The translations under genes were made by a program, and so were the position numbers. A DNA stretch of 64,000 nt from NCBI RefSeq assembly GCF_900119075.1, contig NZ_FPIP01000008.1, positions 96,601-160,600 of the forward strand, given 5' to 3'. This DNA is from Ruminococcus flavefaciens (GTDB lineage Bacteria; Bacillota; Clostridia; Oscillospirales; Ruminococcaceae). Under the pieces are notes generated by a model that made no database searches, was not told the origin of the DNA, and saw only the letters and a list, made by a program, of their open reading frames with translations. Below, in pieces: positions 15,575-25,157 of the stretch. The first letter of the stretch is position 1. Every line of letters begins with the position of its first letter.

Positions 15575-18277
15575 ATGAAGAAACTAATTTCACTCGTTGC
15601 AGCCATGAGTCTTATCGCTTCATCAACAGCACTCACAGCATTTGCCGATGATACGACTGATACTGCTCCAACAACCGAAGAACGCGTTGCTGACGGAATT
15701 GCAGTCTTCGAGCGCGAGCTTGAACACCGTAAGGAAGTCAAGGCCTTTTCACAGGAAGAAACTATCGAGCGCTGGAACGCCTACATTGCTGATTTCAATG
15801 AGCGCTACCTCAAGGAACTTGACGCAAATCAGTCTCTGAAGGAATACTTCCTTGAGTGCTGGGCTGAAATGTCCAGAAAGGAAAAAGAGGAAGAGGCAGC
15901 TGAAGCAGCAAAGAATAACGGTACAGAAGCTGAGCCTGCTGTAACTACAACTCAGGCATCGCAGGTCACAACAGTTACAACAACTACTACCTCACCATAT
16001 GATGACTACAGAGGTCTTGAAGTAACACGTATGGACGGCAGCTTTATTTCTCCTGATGTCGTCAAGGCAGTCCGTGATGTAATGCCTCCCGACAGATTTG
16101 AAGAAATGGTCAGCAGTGGAAATTTCGCATTGTATTACATAGACGGAGCTATTATTGTTGTATCGGGAGTACCTTTCCAGGGCGGTGCAGTAGACGAAAG
16201 TGCTCAGTTCCAGCTTGAGCTTTATTACACAGAACCTTATAAGGTCGACTGGGATATTGATAAGCTGGAGTTTACAACACTTACAGGTCCGCTGAAAAAC
16301 GTGATTTTGGTACAGAACGAGCGAAACCGTGAAATTGATTATATAGTCCATGAAATGACAGAAATGGGACTATGGAATGTTGAGCCTGAGGAGGTAATGA
16401 TACCATATGATCCTGAAAAAGGACCTCAGGAGGTGCTTCCTTTATCCTCAAATCCTTCAATTGAAGAATTGAAGGCATGGCTGGATTCGCTTCCGCACCT
16501 TTTCTATGACCTGACTTCAGGCGATGACACTTACCATATTATCGATACTGATGAGCCTATATACGCAATAATCAATGAAAAAGGAAATGGCGAAACAGGC
16601 AACGATACACTGTTCCTTGATTATGACACTGATAAGGGTTCTCTGGAATTCCTGCGCATAGGCAAGGATCTGTTCATCAACGATATTGAGAATGAGGTCT
16701 ATATCATTTGCAGCAAGTATTTCTCTGATCCTGCAAAGCGTATCGAGAATATCCGATTCAAGGACGGCTCTGTTATGACCTATGATGATGTCTGCTATAT
16801 AACAAACTCGGTTGTAGGCACAGAGGAAGATGATACTATCGAGGGCTATCCCGAGACAAACTATATCTGGGGCATGGGCGGAAATGATAGCATTTACGGT
16901 AACAAGAGCGACGATTATCTGTTCGGCGGTGACGGTGACGATACTATCACACTTGCAGATAGCTGCTTCGGTATACTCTCTCCTGATTCAGGCAATAATT
17001 ACGCTTATGGAATGGACGGCAATGATACTATAATACTCAGTGACGGCGACGACTTCATATGGGGCGGCAAGGGCGACGACGTTATCAAGAGCGGCGGCGG
17101 CAGCGATATCATTTACTACGAGCTGGGCGACGGTAACGACTATATCGACGACACAACAGGAAGATTCACTTACCCTTCAAGCGGAAAGGACGTTCTCTGG
17201 CTCGGAGAGGGTATCCTTCCCGAACAGGTACAGGTGTCTTTCTCAGATAACTATTACGAGTACAATCTCCATATCATGAGAACAGGAGATACTATTACAA
17301 TCCCCGGAAATATGTATTCAGGCATTTCACCTGTATTCCCGATCGAGGAGATACACTTTGCTGACGGAACTACATGGGATCGTCTTGATCTCCTTGAGCG
17401 CACACGCTACCACTATGGTTCAAATGGCGATGATGTTCTTACAGCTGTAATAGACACTGACGCAGAATTCCGCAAGGATTACGTTCCTGATTCTATTCTT
17501 TTCGGTTTTGGAGGCAACGACGTGCTCACAGGCGCAAAGGGAAATGACATGATCTGGGGCGGCGAAGGTGACGACATCATGCGAGGCGGAAACGGCGACG
17601 ACATATTCTTTTACGATCTCGGCGACGGAAATGACCTCATTGACCTTGGAAATCAAGGCGGCAATAATATACTTTTACTGGGCGAGGGCATCAATCCTGA
17701 TGAAGTAACTATCGAGCGTTCAGTTGATAATTATACCTATATTCTCCACATTAACAAAACAGGCGAATCTGTTTCCATATCAGGTAATGTTATGGGATTC
17801 TTTGACTATAATCTGCCTATGAAGGCGATTTACTTTGATGATGGTACGGTCTGGGATCAGCAGTATTTGCAGGATAACTTTGTCAAGTATATTCGCGGTA
17901 CTGACGGCGACGATACTATAAATGATACAGGCGATAATGATACCGTGTTCTGTGGCAGGGGAAATGACTATATCAAAGGCAGACAGGGTGATGACCGCTA
18001 TATTTATAATTTAGGCGATGGTTGTGACACTATTAATGACAGCACTTTATGGGGCAACGGATATAACACCTTACAGTTTGGCAATGGTATATCTATAGAT
18101 GACATCTATACCGAATCATCTGTTTACGATGGTCAGAAATATACCCGTTTCTATATCGGAGGCCTTGACAGCTATGTACAGGTCATCGGTATAAACGACG
18201 TGGAATTTGCAGACGGCAGCAAGCTGACTTTCGATGAATTCAAGAGCGCTGTAAAGCCTGCTTCAGACCTTGCCTGA
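15575..18277 (+). CDS. Secreted RTX-like calcium-binding repeat protein
   Basis: 900 residues from ATG 15575, chosen over ATG 15566 because AAGGAA sits at the right distance. The signal peptide is MKKLISLVAAMSLIASSTAL, cut after TAFA. An acidic helical region (30-115) and a Thr linker (about 125-145) precede a roughly 200-residue unrecognised domain. From about 330 there are many RTX-type nonapeptides (GGNDSIYGN, GGDGDDTIT, GGKGDDVIK, GGEGDDIMR) with intervening blocks like GEGILPEQVQVSFSDNY, characteristic of the haemolysin-type calcium-binding related family. These repeats fold as a calcium-filled beta roll outside the cell. No catalytic domain, dockerin or LPxTG is visible. Such arrays are commoner in Gram-negative type I secretion; here a Sec signal is used. 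Confidence 0.85.
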   Translation: MKKLISLVAAMSLIASSTALTAFADDTTDTAPTTEERVADGIAVFERELEHRKEVKAFSQEETIERWNAYIADFNERYLKELDANQSLKEYFLECWAEMSRKEKEEEAAEAAKNNGTEAEPAVTTTQASQVTTVTTTTTSPYDDYRGLEVTRMDGSFISPDVVKAVRDVMPPDRFEEMVSSGNFALYYIDGAIIVVSGVPFQGGAVDESAQFQLELYYTEPYKVDWDIDKLEFTTLTGPLKNVILVQNERNREIDYIVHEMTEMGLWNVEPEEVMIPYDPEKGPQEVLPLSSNPSIEELKAWLDSLPHLFYDLTSGDDTYHIIDTDEPIYAIINEKGNGETGNDTLFLDYDTDKGSLEFLRIGKDLFINDIENEVYIICSKYFSDPAKRIENIRFKDGSVMTYDDVCYITNSVVGTEEDDTIEGYPETNYIWGMGGNDSIYGNKSDDYLFGGDGDDTITLADSCFGILSPDSGNNYAYGMDGNDTIILSDGDDFIWGGKGDDVIKSGGGSDIIYYELGDGNDYIDDTTGRFTYPSSGKDVLWLGEGILPEQVQVSFSDNYYEYNLHIMRTGDTITIPGNMYSGISPVFPIEEIHFADGTTWDRLDLLERTRYHYGSNGDDVLTAVIDTDAEFRKDYVPDSILFGFGGNDVLTGAKGNDMIWGGEGDDIMRGGNGDDIFFYDLGDGNDLIDLGNQGGNNILLLGEGINPDEVTIERSVDNYTYILHINKTGESVSISGNVMGFFDYNLPMKAIYFDDGTVWDQQYLQDNFVKYIRGTDGDDTINDTGDNDTVFCGRGNDYIKGRQGDDRYIYNLGDGCDTINDSTLWGNGYNTLQFGNGISIDDIYTESSVYDGQKYTRFYIGGLDSYVQVIGINDVEFADGSKLTFDEFKSAVKPASDLA

Positions 18278-18291
18278 GCAGACAGCAGTAT

Positions 18292-18422
18292 AGCTCCGAC
18301 TTTAATTGCAATGCTTATATAGAAGTTTTATGTTTATTTATCGGGTAAAACCTTTCTTCAGAAAGGTTTTACCCACAAATAACTATAAGCGTCTAATATG
18401 TATTTCAGTTATTGTCGGAGCT
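18292..18422. repeat. Inverted-repeat intergenic element, copy 1 (131 bp)
   Basis: Bounded by AGCTCCGAC and its complement GTCGGAGCT. At its centre is a perfect 14-bp hairpin, GGGTAAAACCTTTC / GAAAGGTTTTACCC (18343-18374). It shares the CTTATATAGAAG block with the copies at 35.6 and 63.9 kb. It follows the RTX-like gene and may also act as its terminator. Confidence 0.75.
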
Positions 18423-18478
18423 TTTGCGTATATGTGAAAAAATCTGATTTTTATCCACCTAAGCTTTATAAAATGGGT

Positions 18479-18506
18479 TTAACATTTTGTGCATATGTTG
18501 TATGAT
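18479..18506 (+). promoter_or_regulatory. Probable promoter of the CBM22-dockerin-CE1 esterase
   Basis: TTAACA, 16 bases, TATGAT, about 60 bases upstream of the start at 18569. Imperfect consensus. Confidence 0.45.
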
Positions 18507-18568
18507 AAAAGTGTGTTACTTTTTTACTATACATAGGCTAAATCATGACATTAAAGGAGGAACTGACT

Positions 18569-20239
18569 ATGAGAAAACTCAGAACGGTCAAGTCTGTGCT
18601 TGCAGGGATACTGTCGGGAGCTATGATGTTTTCTGCAGTTTCGGCAATGCCTGCCGTTACTAACGCACAGGAGCTTGACGCAAACGGATATTACTGCCAC
18701 GATACATTTGAAAACGGCACGGACGACTGGGGAGGAAGAGGAAGCGCTTCTGTTTCTGTCGGCGGCACAGCCTATGCAGGCAGCAAGGCTCTTACAGTTT
18801 CTGACAGAGGCAGTGCATGGCACGGCGCTCAGAAAGCCCTTGACTCACAGACCTTCAAGGCAGGGGAGACATTCAGCTTCAGTGCGGCTGTTTCAGGCTC
18901 AGGCAATATGATGCTGTCTCTCCAGTACACAGACGCTTCGGGGAAAACAGCCTACGGACATATAGCAAACGGTCAGTCATCGGGTGATTATACAGTGCTT
19001 TCAAATACTGATTATCAGCTTCCCGAGGGCTCGGGATATATCCTTTATGTTGAGACCGAGGACGGCACAGCGAGCTTCTCCATTGACGAAGTCATCATTG
19101 CAAAGGCAGGAACACAGCCTGACGCTCCTCAGTCAGTTAATGTGATACAGGGCGACTTTAACGGCGACGAGAGAGTTGATATATTCGACCTTGTCCTTGC
19201 AAGAAAGTCTCTGGTCAGCTATACGTCGGGGTCAGCCACAGATACAGTTATGACGGTGGCAGACATTGACTGCGACGGCGAATTTGCTGTAAACGATATA
19301 GTTATGCTGTCAAAGTTCATTCTCGGAAAGGTGAGAGAGTTCCCTGAGCCGATAGTAACGACAACAACTACAACAGCTCCGCCTGTGACCACGACTACCA
19401 CGAGCAATGCCGATCCAAGCGCTTACATGGCAAGCATACGTGACAAGATAACAGTAAATGTTCCGCAGAATGTGCTGAAAAATGCAGAGGGCAAGATAGA
19501 GCATATCACATACTTCTCAAAGAAGGCGAACCGCAATAAGGGCGCAAACGTTTGGCTCCCGCCAGGATATGACAGCAGTAAAAAGTACCCTGTATTCTAT
19601 GTAAATCATGGCTACGGCGGCGACGAGTCCTCAATGATGAACGGTATGGGCGTTCGTGAGATAGCTACCAACCTCATCAAGAGCGGCGAAGCAGAGCCTA
19701 TGATAATCGTATTCACAAACCAGTATACAGACCCGAACCACGAGAAGCAGACAGGCAATGGTCAGGCAGACGTTCCGGGATACGATAATTTCGTAGAGGA
19801 TATGCCCGACAGCCTTATGCCTTATATCGAATCCCACTACCCTGTAAAGACAGGACGCGAGAATACCGCAGTGGCAGGCTTCTCAATGGGCGGCAGAGAA
19901 TCACTCTACATCGGCATGAAGTGCTGCGACAAGGTGGGTTACATCGGCGGCGGAGCTCCTGCCCCGGGTATCTTCCCGACAAGAGACCAGTTCATGACGC
20001 ACCCGGGTGTTATGAGCAAGGACGATATGCGCATTGATCCGCCGTATTCACCGTATATTCTGATGATAGCAGGCGGAACCAACGACACTATGGTAAACGA
20101 CTTCCCGAAGCAGTACAGCGACCTGTTCACACAGCACGGCACAGAGAATATCTATATCTCGGTACCGGGCGGCGGTCACGACAGCAATACTGTAATTCCG
20201 CTTATGTATAACTTCATAAGATTCATATTCAAGGCATGA
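18569..20239 (+). CDS. Cellulosomal esterase: CBM22 - dockerin - CE1
   Basis: 556 residues from ATG 18569 (AAAGGAGG, spacing 8). The signal peptide is MRKLRTVKSVLAGILSGAMM, cut after TNA. A CBM22-like module (about 35-180) shares DRGSAWHGAQKAL-type sequence with the one at 7955. A dockerin (about 190-262) has two calcium loops (FNGDERVDIFD, DCDGEFAVND). After a short Thr-rich linker comes a CE1 esterase (about 290-556) with Ser439 in GFSMGG and His in GGGHDSN. Its expected job is removing feruloyl or acetyl decorations from xylan. The module order is the mirror of the CE1-dockerin-CBM22 part of the gene at 7955, suggesting shuffling of the same parts. Confidence 0.92.
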   Translation: MRKLRTVKSVLAGILSGAMMFSAVSAMPAVTNAQELDANGYYCHDTFENGTDDWGGRGSASVSVGGTAYAGSKALTVSDRGSAWHGAQKALDSQTFKAGETFSFSAAVSGSGNMMLSLQYTDASGKTAYGHIANGQSSGDYTVLSNTDYQLPEGSGYILYVETEDGTASFSIDEVIIAKAGTQPDAPQSVNVIQGDFNGDERVDIFDLVLARKSLVSYTSGSATDTVMTVADIDCDGEFAVNDIVMLSKFILGKVREFPEPIVTTTTTTAPPVTTTTTSNADPSAYMASIRDKITVNVPQNVLKNAEGKIEHITYFSKKANRNKGANVWLPPGYDSSKKYPVFYVNHGYGGDESSMMNGMGVREIATNLIKSGEAEPMIIVFTNQYTDPNHEKQTGNGQADVPGYDNFVEDMPDSLMPYIESHYPVKTGRENTAVAGFSMGGRESLYIGMKCCDKVGYIGGGAPAPGIFPTRDQFMTHPGVMSKDDMRIDPPYSPYILMIAGGTNDTMVNDFPKQYSDLFTQHGTENIYISVPGGGHDSNTVIPLMYNFIRFIFKA

Positions 20240-20253
20240 TAAATGCAAAAATC

Positions 20254-20290
20254 TGCCCCGAAGCGTTAATGAAGCGCTTCGGGGCATTGT
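20254..20290 (+). terminator. Rho-independent terminator
   Basis: TGCCCCGAAGC / GCTTCGGGGCA hairpin with a T-rich tail downstream of the esterase. Confidence 0.75.
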
Positions 20291-20307
20291 ATTTTTTATT
20301 TGGATAT

Positions 20308-21552
20308 TCAATTATATTTCAGCTCAACTAAAGCCCAGTCATCTGTGGTTATCTCATATTTGTTTCCGCAGTACGGGCAGGTTTTATTTTTCGTTGCGTC
20401 AAAACTTGCACCACAAGACGGGCACGCGATTTTTGTCATGGAAAAGTTGAAATCCACAGGGATATCAGTGCAGCGTTTTAATGTTGCACTAAAAACCTGT
20501 TTTTTGAAAAATACTTTGTCGTTACTCGCATAAAGCACATCAAAATATGCTTTTGTCTCAACCGTTACGAAACTGCCCTCTTCATGGATACTTTTACAGC
20601 CTAACGCACCGCCATAATTCATATCTATGATATCCTTCATCTTAGGCTCAAGTTTTCCACCTTTATAAAACAAAAGCTCATTCTCGTTCTCGGAAAATAC
20701 AGCTGTTTTTATAAGTGACAAAGTCTTGCTCGTAAAATACTCATAAGAAAACTCAGGACTGATTTTTTTCATTCTTGTTTCAAATTTTCTTCGTGAACCC
20801 GCAGTCCCCATTTTCCCCGCAGAAGAGATAACTCTTACTATCATTTTCATAAACAGAAAATAAGCATACAGAAAATAGGCTAAAAAAATACTTAATATGG
20901 TAAATCCTATATAATAGCCCGCTCCCTTGCTGAATATAATGCCAAGGATATACACGGCGATAAGCATGATGATAAAAGAAGTGAGGTATCCCGATAAGAA
21001 TTCCTTTTTTGTCATTCCGAAAGTATCTATAAAATAATAGGACGTGACCTTTGGGAAAAGGTCGTCCATCTGAAACCTTGTTCCACAGTAGGAACAGCCG
21101 TTTTGAAGACCTGCAACAGTGGATACAGCACCGCAGTTCGGACAGCAATACGTATCGTTATCAGGGTGGATACCGTTGACTACATCTGTTATTGTTTCGT
21201 ATAAAACGCTCTTGCGGTCATCTTTATACTTTATCCTGCCGTTTTGCTTAACTTTACGTTTTATTCCGCTTTGATTAAAGCAGACGGTGCTTTCATAGTG
21301 AGCGTCTTTCCAGCTGCTTCCTGCGATGAATTTGTTCTTATTATCGTCTCTTGAATAGATGTCATAGGATATTTCCAGTCCTTTTTTGGAAAGCCTGTCA
21401 TGCTGGAGCTTGAGTATATATGTAATATCATTATCTGCAAATGGTATGCTTTTTCCTTGGCATACAGCCGCTCCGAGTGATGCTCTGAAATCATTTAATT
21501 TGCGTTCAAAAACACCTGAAACTTCTTTGATATTAAAAAAATTGTACCCCAT
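20308..21552 (-). CDS. Zinc-ribbon membrane protein, possibly Tim44-like
   Basis: 414 residues. Two cysteine pairs near residue 137-158 (CPNCG and CSYCG) and two at the C-terminus (CPSCG and CPYCG) form two zinc ribbons. Two hydrophobic segments lie around 190-235. The part after them (RRKFETRMKKISPEFSYEYF through the FVTVETKAYFDVLY region) resembles the Tim44-like domain often found with zinc ribbons in clostridia. There is no signal peptide, so both ribbons are probably cytoplasmic. Role unknown; single gene convergent with the esterase. Confidence 0.6.
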   Translation of the reverse strand: MGYNFFNIKEVSGVFERKLNDFRASLGAAVCQGKSIPFADNDITYILKLQHDRLSKKGLEISYDIYSRDDNKNKFIAGSSWKDAHYESTVCFNQSGIKRKVKQNGRIKYKDDRKSVLYETITDVVNGIHPDNDTYCCPNCGAVSTVAGLQNGCSYCGTRFQMDDLFPKVTSYYFIDTFGMTKKEFLSGYLTSFIIMLIAVYILGIIFSKGAGYYIGFTILSIFLAYFLYAYFLFMKMIVRVISSAGKMGTAGSRRKFETRMKKISPEFSYEYFTSKTLSLIKTAVFSENENELLFYKGGKLEPKMKDIIDMNYGGALGCKSIHEEGSFVTVETKAYFDVLYASNDKVFFKKQVFSATLKRCTDIPVDFNFSMTKIACPSCGASFDATKNKTCPYCGNKYEITTDDWALVELKYN

Positions 21553-21645
21553 ATAAATATCTCCCTATCATTAAATTGTTGATTGACCTGATATACCCCA
21601 ATTTATATTGCTAATATAATATCATTTTTCTGCATGGTTGTTAAT

Positions 21646-21694
21646 AGAAAAACGCCATAGCACTTCTGACCGTAAATCAGAAATACTATGGCGA
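21646..21694 (-). terminator. Rho-independent terminator
   Basis: CGCCATAG and CTATGGCG (with inner TCTGA/TCAGA pairing) followed by TTTTT on the minus strand. It ends the gene at 21755. Confidence 0.75.
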
Positions 21695-21754
21695 AAACTT
21701 ATATATCAGCACTGTTATTTGCAGAAAGTTCCCTTTTACATCGCAGTCAACGGT

Positions 21755-23002
21755 TTATCTCTCTGCAACAGCGAAAATAGTTCCGTTGCTGTCGGTGAAG
21801 ATGTCAACGTCAGGACCGTCGTGGGTGAAGGCTTCACGGTAGGTGAATTTCAGCCAGTTGTTGTCCTTTACGTAATCATCGGTGATATGCTCATAATTCT
21901 CGGGCAGCTTGTCTGTGCGCTCCCAGAGCGTATAAAATGCGCGTTCTCTGTGGATAACGTCCGTGATATAATCAGAAGCGGCATTGCTGGCTTTATCAAA
22001 GTCTATACCCATATTTGACGAGATATACGCTCCGCCTGCGTTTGAGAATACAGTATCGAGTGCGTAATAATCAAGAGAGCTGTTGTATTCATCACCTGCG
22101 ACCTCACCGTTTGTGACCTTCCAGCTTCCGTCGCTGAGCTTCTCAAAATCAAGCTGTATGGACTCAGCCTTGACGGGTACGGTCTGACCGCCTATATCGG
22201 CGTTGTAAACCTTGTATATTCTTTCCCATGTAAAGGAATCGTCTGTAGCATAGAGAGCCTTGTCGCAGATTATCTCACCTCTGTCGGCTTCATTGACAGG
22301 CATAGCTGTAACGATGTGCTGTGTTGAGTAGATACCGCCGTTGTATCCGATTATGTCCAGATAACGGGTAGGCTGATGAATGACAGAGTCTACAGCGCAG
22401 TCGCTGACGTCAAAGCCTAAGCCGAACTCGCGCTCGGGCTCATATATGTACTGACTGTAGTAGTCTTTCAGCTCGTTGATATCATTGGAGCGAGGTTCTT
22501 TTACCTTGTAATATGTGGCAAGGTAATAAAGGGAATCGCCCTCTCGTCTCATACCGAAGTCATCACCGAGGCTCTCATCGTATTCACCCCAGTAGCGCCA
22601 GAACTGTATCGGCTCTGCGCTGTAATCTGTGTTGGTATCCGAGCTTAAAGCGGCTGCTTCAAAGTATACGTTCACGTTATCCTCAAAGAGCTTTTTCATC
22701 TCCTCGTTGGATAATGGGGCTGATACAGCGGTATCTGCTGTTTCGGCAGCTGTCTCTGTGGCTGCTTCTGTAACAGCTTCTGCTTCGGTCTGTTCCTCAG
22801 CCTGTGCGGCTAAATGATTTGAACTGCTCATCTTAGGCAGCATATAGGCAGCTGCGACTACACCTCCTGCCATAACAGCAACGGCAGCGGCACTGCTGAA
22901 GAATCTTTGCCATATAGGACGGCGGTAGGGCTCGACTCCCTCCACTTTCACAGTGTATTCGTTATTGTTGTCATTGGTTTCGTTTAGCTTTCTTTCATTC
23001 AT
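21755..23002 (-). CDS. Single-pass membrane protein with extracytoplasmic domain, unknown function
   Basis: 415 residues. A cytoplasmic N-terminus of about 33 residues, then one membrane helix (about 34-57: FFSSAAAVAVMAGGVVAAAY), an Ala/Thr/Glu-rich linker (65-95) and a folded outer domain of about 320 residues rich in Tyr, Asp and Trp. I do not recognise the outer domain. The layout resembles anti-sigma or sensor proteins, and the gene has a conserved ECF-type promoter, but no sigma gene is adjacent. Start supported by GAAGGT upstream. Confidence 0.6.
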   Translation of the reverse strand: MNERKLNETNDNNNEYTVKVEGVEPYRRPIWQRFFSSAAAVAVMAGGVVAAAYMLPKMSSSNHLAAQAEEQTEAEAVTEAATETAAETADTAVSAPLSNEEMKKLFEDNVNVYFEAAALSSDTNTDYSAEPIQFWRYWGEYDESLGDDFGMRREGDSLYYLATYYKVKEPRSNDINELKDYYSQYIYEPEREFGLGFDVSDCAVDSVIHQPTRYLDIIGYNGGIYSTQHIVTAMPVNEADRGEIICDKALYATDDSFTWERIYKVYNADIGGQTVPVKAESIQLDFEKLSDGSWKVTNGEVAGDEYNSSLDYYALDTVFSNAGGAYISSNMGIDFDKASNAASDYITDVIHRERAFYTLWERTDKLPENYEHITDDYVKDNNWLKFTYREAFTHDGPDVDIFTDSNGTIFAVAER

Positions 23003-23066
23003 GTTAAATACCTTCTTTCAAAAAAATCAGCGGAAAGCCTTTGAGTTTATCTTCGTGATATATCGG

Positions 23067-23108
23067 CTTTCATAAATACTAATCGAACAGAATGCTCCAA
23101 GTGTTACA
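23067..23108 (-). promoter_or_regulatory. Conserved ECF-type promoter, copy 2
   Basis: Minus strand: TGTAACAC, 15 bases, CGATT, then TTTATGAAAG; identical blocks to the copies at 11827 and 29006. It lies about 65 bases upstream of the membrane protein at 21755. Confidence 0.75.
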
Positions 23109-23160
23109 CTCTCTGCATTTTTTTATTAAGACAGTATCTGCACGGGCTTTACATGACATA

Positions 23161-23189
23161 AAAATGCTTCCCGAAAAGGGAAGCATTTT
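23161..23189 (-). terminator. Rho-independent terminator
   Basis: AAAATGCTTCCC / GGGAAGCATTTT perfect stem with T run on the minus strand, just past the solute-binding protein. Confidence 0.85.
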
Positions 23190-23197
23190 GCTTATAA

Positions 23198-24847
23198 TCA
23201 ATTATTCATGCTTGTGGCTATACCGCATCTTCTGTGGACCTCGTCGGTAAGGGCGTCAAAGTATATCTGCGGCTCTGCCTTGTTATATGCGGTTTTGTAT
23301 TCCTCCCATGTTTTTTCGAAGTCATCGCTCATGACCATAAGAGGCATATACTTATGCTTCAGGTCGCTTAGCATACTTGATACCTTGCCGTACTCAGTCT
23401 CCTTTGTTGCCGAGCTCTCAAAGGACCACATAGGATACCATGGAGGGTTTTCCGACGGAGTATTAAGGAAATCGCTGTATGTCTGCTTGCCGTAGGCGTC
23501 AAAGCACGTCTGTATAGCAGGAGCAAGGTGGTCATGGAAGATATTTGGCTGATTGCCAGGAGCATAGGCGTTCTTGCCGTCAGGAGCCATACCGCCGAAA
23601 TGTGGCATATAACTGTATTCACATTTGTGCTTCAGCGAATAGGCTGTGTCGTTCCAGTTCTTGTACTGCTCCTCAGTCTGGTCAAAATAGCCGTCCTTAT
23701 TGACGAAATAGTCTGTTCCCTCAATGCCCCAGTAACGGAGGTTCAGTATCTCGGGTTCGATAAGTTTGCTCATGAATTCGACTGCGCCGTCGGGATTTGA
23801 GCAGCTTATGCTTACGCCAACTCCCGTTGAAGCGTTGAAAGCAGGGTTGTCACGATAGTGCTCTGTGAGAGTACCGTCGATAGTAAGCCCGAAGGGGATA
23901 TATGTACATTCGGCAGGGAGCTTACGCTCTGTGCTTCCGAAATTCCAGTGCTGGTCTACCATTCCCAGAACTCTTCCTGTTGCAAGCTTGTCGTAATAAT
24001 CAGCGGTCTCCATAAAGAAGCAGTCATGGTCAATTATGCCCTTATGGTATTCCTCGTTGAGCTTGCTGAACCACTTTTTTGCTGTAGGGAGCAGGTTGTA
24101 GTCCTTTGCTTCGAGAGTATCGGGATCAACGAAGCAGCAGCCGTCGTTGGGATGACCGTCAAGGAACATAGGCGGATTGTCCAGAGCAAACATACGGACT
24201 TCTGTCGCCTGTATCTCATAGCCTATATATGGCTCGCCGTTTTCGTCAACAGGATTGGCGGCAATATAAGCTTCGATAAGGTCGAAATAGTCGTCAAGGG
24301 TTTTCAGCTGCGGGTAATTCGCCCATTCAAGCACCCTGACCTGTATCCAGAAGGCTTCACCGTCGTGGACGTTGCCCGTGACCTGCTTGTTGACTGCGGA
24401 AAACAGCGGTATATAGTAGATATGACCGTCCTCGGCACGAAGCGTCTCCCATTCAGCGTCTGAATACAATGATTTCAGATTGGGATACTTGTCCCAGTAA
24501 TTATCAAGGGGGATAAAGGCTCCTTCCTTGATAAGGCGCTGACAGTTCGGACCGTCAGGTGACATGAAATCGGGATATTTTCTTGATATCATCATGTCGC
24601 TGAATATCTTGTCGACGTCTGCCTGATCCTTCATCCATTCTTCATAGAGGATATAGCCTGTTTTTTCGGCTATGATATTTCTGATCTCATTATCTTCGTC
24701 AAGAGTTGTGTCGTTACGCGCACAGTAGAGTCCTGTGAATTTCTGTATCTCATGCTTTTTTTCCTTGTTTTTTCCAAGGGAACAGCCTGTGGAAGAGAAT
24801 AAAACCGTACCTGCGAGCAATGCTGAGAGTGCTTGGATTTTTGTCAT
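23198..24847 (-). CDS. Extracellular solute-binding lipoprotein, ABC transporter family 1-like
   Basis: 549 residues from ATG 24847 (AAAGGAGG upstream). Lipoprotein signal with lipobox FSSTGC, so it is anchored to the outer face of the membrane. The size and motifs (RNIIAEKTGYILYEEWM, the DFMSPDGPNCQRLIKEGAFI region, GIEGTDYFVNKDGYFDQTEE) match the large clostridial LplA-type sugar-binding proteins, which capture oligosaccharides for import. No permease or ATPase genes are next to it, so it must use components encoded elsewhere or act as a binder. Substrate unknown. Confidence 0.82.
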   Translation of the reverse strand: MTKIQALSALLAGTVLFSSTGCSLGKNKEKKHEIQKFTGLYCARNDTTLDEDNEIRNIIAEKTGYILYEEWMKDQADVDKIFSDMMISRKYPDFMSPDGPNCQRLIKEGAFIPLDNYWDKYPNLKSLYSDAEWETLRAEDGHIYYIPLFSAVNKQVTGNVHDGEAFWIQVRVLEWANYPQLKTLDDYFDLIEAYIAANPVDENGEPYIGYEIQATEVRMFALDNPPMFLDGHPNDGCCFVDPDTLEAKDYNLLPTAKKWFSKLNEEYHKGIIDHDCFFMETADYYDKLATGRVLGMVDQHWNFGSTERKLPAECTYIPFGLTIDGTLTEHYRDNPAFNASTGVGVSISCSNPDGAVEFMSKLIEPEILNLRYWGIEGTDYFVNKDGYFDQTEEQYKNWNDTAYSLKHKCEYSYMPHFGGMAPDGKNAYAPGNQPNIFHDHLAPAIQTCFDAYGKQTYSDFLNTPSENPPWYPMWSFESSATKETEYGKVSSMLSDLKHKYMPLMVMSDDFEKTWEEYKTAYNKAEPQIYFDALTDEVHRRCGIATSMNN

Positions 24848-24917
24848 GATACCGCCTCCTTTCGATAGCTTTTTGTAAGGATAGTATGCTAAAAAACTAA
24901 ACATATACTATACATAT

Positions 24918-24947
24918 ATTATATCATATTATTGCCCTCCTCGTCAA
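24918..24947 (-). promoter_or_regulatory. Sigma-A-type promoter of the solute-binding protein
   Basis: Minus strand: TTGACG, 18 bases, TATAAT. An alternating CATATA/TATATG-rich stretch just downstream may hold an operator. Confidence 0.65.
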
Positions 24948-25128
24948 TTTGCGACAATAAAAGTTGATACAAAATTAACACTTTTGCAACATTTGTACAC
25001 AGAGGAGGCGGCTGAGCTTTTGCGTATATTTTCAGAATGACAGATAATTATTCCCTGCCAAAAGGACTGCGGCGTCTTGCTGTTTATAGTTTAATGACGG
25101 AAAAAATCAAAATATGGCAATTATTGGA

Positions 25129-25157
25129 TTGACAATCTGCAATTGCTGTGATATAAT
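25129..25157 (+). promoter_or_regulatory. Sigma-A-type promoter with long leader
   Basis: TTGACA, 17 bases, TATAAT: a near-perfect consensus. The start codon it serves is about 250 bases downstream. Confidence 0.8.
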
